Shown: positions 56,783 to 64,000 of the stretch, in pieces
Layout: each line of letters opens with the position of its first letter
Numbering within the stretch: position 1 is the first letter of the stretch
Source: Schistocerca nitens
Taxonomy: Eukaryota; Arthropoda; Insecta; Orthoptera; Acrididae
Direction: 5' to 3'
Length of the DNA stretch: 64,000 nucleotides
NCBI RefSeq assembly: GCF_023898315.1
Contig: NC_064614.1
Location: forward strand, 383,035,348 to 383,099,347
Notes under the pieces: model-generated
Databases searched by the model: none
Told to the model about the DNA's origin: nothing
The model's input: the letters and a program-made list of their open reading frames with translations, nothing else
Translations under genes and position numbers: made by a program

Positions 56783-56985
56783 TACTGGATGTTGCGGTTC
56801 TCATGTTCATCGCAGGGGCGTCGAAAGACGGGATGAAATATGGGTAAGAGAGATGTGACGACCTTCCCACCGCGTGACACGTTCTCGGTGTCATTGGGAA
56901 TAACTGTGGTGAAATTTGGTGCAAATATGACATCATTAACCCACGTTAAACCTCACATGAACTTGTGAGCGCTGACCTATTTTTC

Positions 56986-57399
56986 GCATATGTCGACGCA
57001 TTGCAGTTTGAAGTGTCTCCGAGCCGAAGGCTGACGTCGCAGGGGACAGAGAAAGATTGTAGGCACCTGTAAGCCAAATTTCAAACTTACGTGTCGCAAT
57101 TGGAGACAATTACGGTGTTTCGAAAAAGTGATCCTTAAGCTGTGTTGCGCAAGGGTAGTTGTGGAACAAACCTGTACTACTATTGAGGGTGTTTGTTTTG
57201 TGTCATTCTTGGCTATGTTAATACGTTCCCTATGGTGTTCATAGTAGCTTACCCACATTCTTGTTTTCTTATTCATTATTAGACATACTCCTGCAGATTA
57301 AGAAATCTAAGATTCCAAGCTTGGACACGTAGATGCTAGTTCTGTTTTTGTTGATGACGGCATTCTCCCGTGTAGTCCCCGCCCATAGATCCGAATGGT
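56986..57399. other. No gene recognised
   Basis: Continuation beyond the right inverted arm. No coding motif. Confidence 0.3.
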
Positions 57400-57615
57400 G
57401 AACCATGTTACCCCTAGAACATTTTACTCAAGACAATTCCATCTTCATTTAACCCAACAGTAGAGCTGCATGCGCCTGGGAAAAGTAACGGCTGTAGTTT
57501 CCTCTTGCTTTCACTCATTCGCAGTACCAGCACATCAATATCTTGTTGGCTGATGCTGTAAGATCACATAAGTAATCCTGCATCTGCTGAAAGGCCTGCT
57601 GCTTCTTTTGTAAAT
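57400..57615 (-). repeat. Probable LINE 5'-region fragment
   Basis: ACCCCTAGAACATTTTACTC, GTAGAGCTGCATGCGCCTGG and GGCTGTAGTTTCCTCTTGCT, with TTTCACTCATTCGCAGTACC, match text I remember from the untranslated 5' part of a grasshopper LINE, in minus orientation. Remembered, not verified. It lies just beyond the 3' side of the LINE at 57638, so the two are not contiguous parts of one copy. Confidence 0.35.
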
Positions 57616-57637
57616 GCCGCTAACATATTTTATTCAC

Positions 57638-59456
57638 TAATTTTGTAACTACTGCGAACTTCATCCTTCTGAATCTGCTTAGTGTATTCATCCCTTGGTC
57701 TCCCTCCACGCCTTTTACCCTCCACACTTCCCTCCAATACTAAACTGGAGATCCCTTGATGCCTCAGAATGTGTCCTATCAACCGATCCCTTCTTCTAGT
57801 CAATTTGTGCCACAAATTCCTCTTCTCCTCAATTCCATTCAGTACTTCCTCATTACTTACATGATTTACCCATCTAATCGTCAGCATTCTTCTATAGCAC
57901 CACATTTCGAAAGCTTATATTCACCTCTTGTCTCAACTACTTGTCGCCCATGTTTCACTTCCATACATGGCCACACTCTATACAAATACTTTCAGAAAAG
58001 ACTTCCTGACACTTAAATCTATACCCGATGTTAACAAATTTCTCTTCTTCAGAAATGTTTTCCTTGCATTTTGTATCCTCTCTACTACGACCATCATCAG
58101 TATTTTGCTCCCCAAATAGCAAAACTCATCTACTACTTTAAGCGTCTCATTTCCTAATCTAATTCCCTCAGCATTCGACTACATTTCATTATCCTCGTTT
58201 TGCTTTCGTTGATTTCACCATCTATTCTCCTTTCAAGGCACTGTCCATTCCGTTCAATTGCTCTTCCAGGTCCTTTGCTGTCTCCGGCAGAATTACTATT
58301 TCATCAGCAAACCTCAAAGTTTTTATTTCTTCTCCATGGATTTTAATTCCTACTCCAAATTTTTGTATGGTTTCCTTTACTGACTGAATAACATCGGGGA
58401 TACTAAAACCCTTTCTCACTCCCTTCTCAACCACTGCTTCCCTTTTGTGCCCCTCGACTCTTATAACTGCCATCTGGTTTCTGTACAAATTGTAAATAGA
58501 CTTTCGCTCCCTGTATTTTACCCCTGCCACCTTTAGAATTTGAAAGAGAGTATTCCAGTCAACATTGTCAAAAGCTTTCTCTAAGTCTACAAATACTAGA
58601 AACGTAAGTTTGCCTTTCCGTAAGCTATCTTCTAAGATAAGTCGTAGGGTCTGTACTGTCTCGCGTGTTCCAACATTTCTACGGAATCCGAACTGGTCAT
58701 CCCCAAGGTCGGCTTCTACCAGTTTTTCCATTTGCCTGTAAAGAATTCGTGTTACTAATCTGCAGCTGTGACTTATTAAACTGATAGTTCGGTAATTTTC
58801 ATATCTGTCCACAAATGCTTTCTTTGAGATTGGAATTACTATATTCTTCTTTAAGTGTGAGGGTATTTCGCCTGTCTAATACATCTTGCTCACTAGATGG
58901 TAGATTTTTGTCATGGCTGGCCCTCCCAAAGCTAACGGTAGTTCTAATGGAATGTTGTCTACTCCCAGGATCTTGTTTCGAATTAGGTCTTTCAGTGCTC
59001 TGTCAAATTCTTCACGCAGTGTCATATCTCCCATTTCATTTTCTTCTACGTCCTCTTCCATTTCCATAATATTGCCCTCCACTGCATCGGCCTTGTGTAG
59101 ATCCTCTATATACTCCTTCCATCTTTCTGCTTTTCCTTCTTTGCTTAAGACTGGTTTCCCATCTAAGCTCTTGATATTTATACAGGTGGTTCTCTTTTCT
59201 CCAAAGGTTTCTCTAACTTTCCGGTAGGCAGAATCTATGTTACCTCTACTGATATATGCCTCTACATCCTTACATTTGTCCTCTAGCCATCCCTGCTTAG
59301 CTATTTTGCACTACCTGTTTACCTCATTTTTGAGACGTTTGTATTCCTTTTCGCCTGCTTCATTTACTGCATTTTTATATTTCCTCTTTTCATCAATAAA
59401 TTCAATATCTCTTCTGTTACCAAGGATTTCTACTAGCCCTTGTCTTTTTTAGCATG
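57638..59456 (-). mobile_element. LINE with RT, both ends truncated
   Basis: Minus-strand RT of the same family as 8150-9206. In order: KEYKRLKNEVNR and AKQGWLEDKCKDVEAYISRG (59350-59240), REEFDRALKDLIRNKILGVD with PLELPLALGG (58980-58920), MDRYENYRTISLISHSCRLV, GDDQFGFRRNVGTRETVQTL, LVFVDLEKAFDNVDWNTLFQ, YRERKSIYNLYRNQMAVIRV, KTLRFADEIVILPE (the catalytic FADD reads FADE), then WCYRRMLTIRWVNHVSNEEV and HILRHQGISSLVLEGSVEGK (57905-57640). The 3' untranslated tail with (ACA)n is absent. Missing Asp plus shifts make it inactive. Confidence 0.85.
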
Positions 59457-59699
59457 GAAAACATTTTCCACAGAGGGCCGAATAACTGATAAAATGACGA
59501 GCACGGCCTAGCTCATCATTCTGTACAGTACTTGTAGTTTAGAATGAAGGTTGTGGGGAAAAAAGACGATAAACTAAATTCAGCATTCCTTGTAAATCGT
59601 GGGTGAGTGGCATGCAGTGCACGAAGAACAAGGACAACCAACATATTTATTTGTCTAAAAAGTTATAAAAGAAGGCGCCGTAGCAAAAAGGGCACCTAC
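59457..59699. other. No gene recognised
   Basis: Short interval between the LINE and the C-terminal end of the BED-finger hAT. Probably the 3' untranslated part of the latter. Confidence 0.3.
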
Positions 59700-60276
59700 T
59701 AAGCACATATACCAATCTAACAAACTCAGCATCAAAAAACGTGAGTGAGATTTGTGAAACTGACACTTGGGTTTCATGATATCATCAATATTTGGTTTGA
59801 TATTGCTGCATTCAATCGAGACAATTGCTTTCAAAAGTTCATGAGTCAATCTCGTTCGATTTACTGACTTAAAATACCTCATTTTTTATTATATACCTTG
59901 CCAGAGGGAAATTTCTTCAGTTTCGGATAACTCAGCTTCAGATAAGCAGCGGCAAAATTCAACAAGTTTTCTTGCTCTGTGGTTCTCTTCCAACAAGTCA
60001 TTTTCTTGCAGATCAGTGAGCTCGCTCCAACTGTAGTTCAACTGGCACATCATCAGCGTTACAGTAAAAAGGGTTCTGGAACAGAACAATGTCACTCAAC
60101 ATTCTGTCAAGTTCTGCAACTCTCTCCAAAAATGCCTCTTAGAGTTACGAACATTTATTTTCGGAGAATCAAAGTTGATGTCTTCTTAGACTGTAACACA
60201 AAATAATTTTAAGCTGTTTACTGTATATTTATTTGCAGCATTCTCTGTTACAATATTTGTAATGTTTCATGTGTTT

Positions 60277-60280
<4 letters not shown>

Positions 60281-60327
<47 letters not shown>

Positions 60328-60354
60328 AGTGTAATGGTATAATGTTTGTGTTCT

Positions 60355-60396
<42 letters not shown>
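60281..60396. repeat. (TG)n and (ATG)n microsatellites
   Basis: A TG run (60281-60327) followed, 28 bases on, by about 14 ATG/GAT triplets (60356-60396). Both lie inside the BED-finger hAT. The His-rich minus-strand frame here is only the triplet repeat. Confidence 0.95.
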
Positions 60397-60638
60397 GTGA
60401 TGAGAGAAAGAAGAGGGTGAAACCCTGTGCCACCACATGCCAACTCACTTTATGAGACCCTGCAAAGAGGTTTGGTATTTAAACCAGTGCACTGTCGCGA
60501 AGTCTGGTGATCAGGATCTTTTCGCCACCAATTCTCCTCCCCTTGCTCGTCAACTACTAGCAGAGAAAATATTTGAAGCAGTGAAACTGAGAAAAATTTC
60601 GTTCTTCCAGTTATGCTTCAAACAATGACAGATTTCTC

Positions 60639-60740
60639 AAAAATCCCTTGCTGTTTCTGTAGAAGTTCAGCTCGATCATGTGGGATGTGAAAAATCCCTT
60701 GCTGTTTCTGTAGAAGCTCAGCTCGATCATGTGGGATGTG
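60639..60740. repeat. Tandem duplication, 2 x 51 bp
   Basis: Two adjacent 51-bp units beginning AAAAATCCCTTGCTGTTTCT, with one difference (AAGTTCAG/AAGCTCAG). The length is a multiple of three and lies in the hAT coding region. It would lengthen the protein by 17 residues without shifting the frame. Confidence 0.95.
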
Positions 60741-61041
60741 ATGTAGACCAAAAGCGACAACTTTTTAACAGCCACGTAGGATCTGACAGCTGTGAATCAA
60801 TTAGCTCTACCTTTTTCAGAGAGATAAACTTCTATTTCGTTTCGGAGTTTGTAAAAGCTAAACAGAACGTTACCGAAGCTGGTACACCTCAGTGATGTGT
60901 GATGAGGCAAGTTGAAGAATTCAAAATCAATTTCTTCCAGAAAATCGTGGCACTGACAGTGATTAAATGCTTATCTCCAAGCGAATGGTCACAGTAAACA
61001 AGAAATGTCTAACTCTTTCCCACAGAGTATTTTCTGATATA

Positions 61042-62425
61042 CACTACTGGCCATTAATATTGCTACACCACGAAGATGACGTCCTACAGACACGAAATTT
61101 AACCGATAGGAAGAAGATGCTGTGATATGCAAACGATTAGCTTTTCAGAGCATTCACAAAACGTTGGCGCCGGTGGCGACACCTACAACGTGCTGACATG
61201 AGGAAAGTTTCCAACCGATTTCTCATACACAAACTGCAGTTCACCGGCGTTGCCTGGTGAAACGTTGTTGTGATGCCTCGTTTAAGGAGGAGAGATGAGT
61301 ACCATGACGTTTCTGACTTTGATAAAGGTCAGGTTGTATCCTATCGCGATTGCGGTTTATCGTATCGCGACATTGCTGCTCGCGTTGGTCGAGATCCAAT
61401 GACTGTTAGCAGAATATGGAATCGGTGGGTTCAGGAGGGTAATACGGAACGCCGTGCTGGATCCCAACGGCCTCGTATCACCAGCAGTCGAGATGACGCA
61501 TCTTATCCTCATGGCTGTAACGGATCGTGCAGCCACGTCTCGATCCCTGAGTCAACAGACGGAGACGTTTGCAAGACAACAACCATCTGCACGACCGGTT
61601 CGACGACGTTTGCAGCAGCAGGGACTATCAGCTCGGAGACCGTGGCTGCGGTTACCCTTGACGCTGCATCACAGACAGGAGCGCCTGCGATGGTGCACTC
61701 AACGACGAACCTGGGTGCACGAATGGCAAAACGTTATTTTTTCGGATGAATCCAGGTTCTGTTTACAGCATCATGATGGTCGCATCCGTGTTTGGCGACA
61801 TCGCGGTGAACGCACATTGGAAGCGTGTTTTCGTCATCGCCATACTGGCGTATCACCCGGCGTGATCGTATGGGGTGCCATTGGTTACACGTCTCGGTCA
61901 CCTCGTGTTCACTTTGACGGCACTTTGAACAGCGGACGTTACATTTCAGATGTGTTACGACCCTTCATTCGATCCCTGCGAAACCCTACATTTCAGCAGG
62001 ATAATGCACGACCGCATGTTGAGGGTCCGATACGGGCCTTTCTGGATACAGAAAATGTTCGATTGCTGCCCTGACCAGCACATTCTCTAGATCTCTCACC
62101 AATTGAAAACGTCTGGTCAATAGTGGCCGAGCAACTGGCTCGTCGCAATACGCCAGTCACTACTCTTGATGAACTGTGCTATCGTGTTGAAGCTGCATGG
62201 ACCTTTAAACGCCTTCCAAGCTCTGTTTGACTCAATGTCCAGGCGCATCAAGGCCGTTATTACGGCCAGAGGTGGTTGTTCTGGGTACTGATTTTTCAGG
62301 ATCGATGCACCCAAATTGCGTGAAAATGTAATCACATGTCAGTTCTAGTATAATATATTTTTCCAATGAATACCCGTCTATCATCTGCATTTATCTTGGT
62401 GTAGCAATTTTAATGGCGAGTAGTG
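61042..62425 (+). mobile_element. Tc1-like element, best-preserved copy in the window
   Basis: Ends CACTACTGGCCATTAATATT and (complement of right) CACTACTCGCCATTAAAATT, similarity continuing through GCTACACCA; TA at 61040-61041 and 62426-62427. The element is 1384 bp. Non-coding ends are about 230 and 200 bp. Confidence 0.95.
61273..62220 (+). pseudogene. Tc1-type transposase with one frameshift and one stop
   Basis: Likely start MPRLRRRDEYHDVSDFDKG (61273; an ATG three bases earlier is also possible). Paired helix-turn-helix: VVSYRDCGLSYRDIAARVGR and PMTVSRIWNRWVQEGNTERR, then the GSQRPR hook. A frameshift near 61495 moves to another frame: RAATSRSLSQQTETFARQQP, VIFSDESRFCLQHHDGRIRV (first Asp), GVIVWGAIGYTSRSPRV, PTFQQDNARPHVEGPIRAFL (second Asp), LLP then a TGA where Trp is expected (62072-62074), PAHSLDLSPIENVWSIVAEQ (Glu, 34 residues after the second Asp). 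All catalytic residues of the DD34E triad are intact. The enzyme would bind the terminal repeats and move the element between TA sites. Inactive by two lesions only. Confidence 0.9.
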
Positions 62426-62449
62426 TATGAGGCAGTAAATAAACAGAGC

Positions 62450-62700
62450 ATCCGGAATTTGCAAATCTTCCAACTGAGTCCTGATCCGACCCACCAGAAC
62501 CTTCCTCACCTTAGCCTTTTTTTCCCTCCATGAAGTTTAACACCTCGGCGCTGATTTCATTGAGGGTTATACTCTTGCCAAAGTTTTTGAACTTCCACGA
62601 ATGTGTCTTTTTCAGTTGTTCTATGCATGCGGCAAATGGATACCAACTCATCATCTATCTGAATGTCTAAATTGACACCACGATTGCACACGAGAATTGT
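62450..62700. other. hAT coding remnant beyond the Tc1
   Basis: Continuation of the BED-finger hAT. Minus-strand text such as RGVNLDIQIDDELVSI (about 62690-62630) follows the catalytic-start block. Several shifts. Confidence 0.5.
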
Positions 62701-63361
62701 GAGGTACTAGAGAGATCAATAGACTCATCGAGCGCCAGAGAGTAACACAAGAAGCTCTTAGTTTTCTCGCCTATATGTAGCACTATTTTCCTACAATTTC
62801 TTCTGCTCCTCGCTTAACTGAACTTAACGAAACCCTGAAACCTCCAAACAAACCGGCTTCCTTAGAACAAGTCATTTGCTGTTCCATAATATACTCTTTG
62901 ATGAAGTGGTCATTGGTAAACTGTTTCCGCCTTCTCTCATGTTGTACACTATCTTGTAACTCGCACGAGTGACGGATTCATTTCCAGCAAACTTTCTCGT
63001 GAAGAAAAATAATTGGGTTCCTAAATTACGTTTCATAGACTCGTAGCTCTCAGAGTGTAAGTTTCCAGAACACTTTGAATATGTTGAGAGATGTTTTGTT
63101 TCACAGTGACGCCGAAGATAATATGCTTTAAAACGGAATGACCTTCGCTGCATATTACGCAAGTAGTTTTCTGGTTCCACGTTTCCACAAAGGAGTACTT
63201 AACTCGCCACGCTACTTTGAGAACATGAGACTCGGCGTCAACCTTTCTTAGCACCATAATGAAGGGTGAAGCAGAGAGAATCTAAAAATGAACAAATCTT
63301 GGGATGGAAAGAAATAAACAAACCTTACTATAAACAAGAATTTCTAGATAAAATATTTTTA

Positions 63362-64000
63362 CACTGAGGTGATAAAAGTTATGGGATACATCCTAATATC
63401 ATGACGGACCTCCTTTTGCCTGGGATTGTACAGCAACTCGCCGTGGCATAGACTCAAAAAGTCGCTGGATGTACCCTGCGGAAATTCTGGGCCGTGCAGA
63501 TTTTGTGCGTGAACTGACCTCTCGATTACGTCCCATAAATGTTTCATGGGATCCATGTGGGCGATATGGGTAGCCAAATCATTCGCTCGAATTGTCCAGA
63601 ATGTTCTTTACAACAATCTCGAACAATTGTGGCCTGGTGACATAACACTTTCACCCAAAAAAATTACATCATTGTATGGGAACATGAAGTCCATGAATGG
63701 CTGCAAATAGTCTCCAAGTAACCGAACTCAACCATTTCAAGTCAAGGATGGTTTCAGTTGGACCAGTGGACCTAGTCCATTCCATCTGAACACAGTCCAC
63801 ATCATTATGGGGCCACCACCGGCTTGCACAGTTCTTTGTTGAGAACCTGGGTCCGTGGCTTGGCGCTGCAGGCGATGTCGTGCTGTTAGCAAACCCACTA
63901 ACGCCAAATTTCGCCGCACTGTCCTAACGGATACGTTCGTCGTACGTTGATTTCTGCCGTTATTTCAAGCAGTGTTGCTTGTTGTTAGCACTGACAACTC
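63362..64000 (-). mobile_element. Tc1-like element (family D), cut by the window end
   Basis: Left end CACTGAGGTGATAAAAGTTA with TA at 63360-63361. Minus-strand remains from the window edge down: the N-terminal leader region (63900-64000), LTARHRLQRQ, GGGPIMMWTVFRWNGLGPLV and QLKPSLT (63919-63737), FMFPYND... near 63680, and DPMKHLWDVIERSVHA (63570-63520; the Glu of PIEHLW reads Lys). About 150 bp is missing near 63855, which would carry the first catalytic Asp. The rest lies outside the window. Confidence 0.8.

Larger units (their letters stand above)
54497..56985. repeat. Unclassified element with ~210 bp inverted repeats
   Basis: 54497-54715 and 56770-56985 are inverted copies. Shared blocks on the left strand: GGGTTAATGA, CACCAAATTTCACC, GTGTCAC, TTACCC, TCTTTCGA and CTGCGAT. 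Identity is roughly three positions in four by eye. The interval contains about 860 bp without recognised genes and then a Tc1 element that ends exactly where the right arm begins. The left side frame at 54869-55330 minus has no motif. It is either one inverted-repeat element or two opposed copies of a dispersed repeat. Confidence 0.6.
59700..63257 (-). mobile_element. hAT transposase, BED-finger / GTF2IRD2-like lineage, split by Tc1
   Basis: Minus strand from 63257: MVLRKVDAESHVLKVAWRVK, YSFVETWNQKTTCVICSEGH followed by YYLRRHCETKHLSTYSK (BED zinc finger, C-x2-C...H-x4-H), FFFTRKFAGNESVTRASYKI and the catalytic-start block LALDESIDLSSTSQFS near 62740. Tc1 interrupts at 61042-62425. It resumes with GKxNSQLSDPTWLLKSCRFW-like text near 60800, WSELTDLQENDLLEENHRAR with EFCRCLSEAEL (60040-59930) and FKSVNRTRLTHELLKAI and IKPNIDDIMKPKCQFHKSH (59870-59735), the usual C-terminus. 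A 51-bp tandem duplication and two microsatellites lie inside. A different lineage from the three ZMYM1-like copies. Confidence 0.8.

Noticed and set aside
60229-60438. His-rich small protein
   Set aside because: Translation of (ATG)n/(TG)n microsatellites only.
1-64000. CRISPR array, prokaryotic operon, phage or other defence system
   Set aside because: No spaced short direct repeats, no Shine-Dalgarno-linked gene runs, and the element types are all eukaryotic.

Overview
This window is eukaryotic repeat-rich DNA, most likely from a grasshopper or locust genome (Schistocerca-like). Four tRNA-derived SINE families that I recognise as characteristic of that group are present. The DNA is AT-rich with long (GT)n tracts, and nearly every coding trace is a broken transposable element (TE). 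There are no operons, CRISPR arrays or rRNA. The only host-gene trace I can defend is one terminal exon of a carboxylesterase-type protein (5681-5885).

Layout. 0-7 kb: a truncated hAT transposase, a Penelope-like reverse transcriptase (RT) fragment with its usual flanking repeat, a SINE, the esterase exon and a small inverted-repeat element. 7.1-11.4 kb: a minus-strand Gypsy LTR retrotransposon with both ~235 bp LTRs, split by a 5'-truncated LINE. 11.4-14.8 kb: nothing recognised. 14.8-16.2 kb: a CR1-like LINE. 16.75-28.96 kb: one hAT element with terminal inverted repeats (TIRs), an 8-bp target duplication (7/8 match) and a 9.2 kb intron-like gap. The gap houses a pogo element, itself split by a palindromic mariner, and a Merlin element, itself carrying a SINE. 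29.7-32.0 kb: a Tc1 element split by a SINE and a CR1 piece. 33.2-40.5 kb: a plus-strand Gypsy element split by a SINE, a Tc1 (itself split by a LINE piece) and a second Tc1. 41-48 kb: mariner, Tc1, LINE and P-element fragments. 48.8-53.9 kb: a third ZMYM1-like hAT split by a CR1 LINE and a Tc1. 54.5-57 kb: an unclassified inverted repeat with a Tc1 and a SINE inside. 57.6-59.5 kb: a LINE. 59.7-63.3 kb: a BED-finger hAT of another lineage split by the best-preserved Tc1 in the window. The window ends inside another Tc1.

The elements do not act together as a pathway. What the sequence records is a layered order of insertions, three levels deep in at least two places, with target-site duplications (TSDs) that let the order be read. 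I found no sign of an undescribed biological system. The most notable structures are the 12 kb hAT with phase-compatible intron boundaries, the near-perfect mariner palindrome sitting at a single TA inside a pogo reading frame, the complete Merlin element with palindromic internal repeats, and the esterase exon ending in IDEL. Family assignments rest on remembered motifs, not on a database search.
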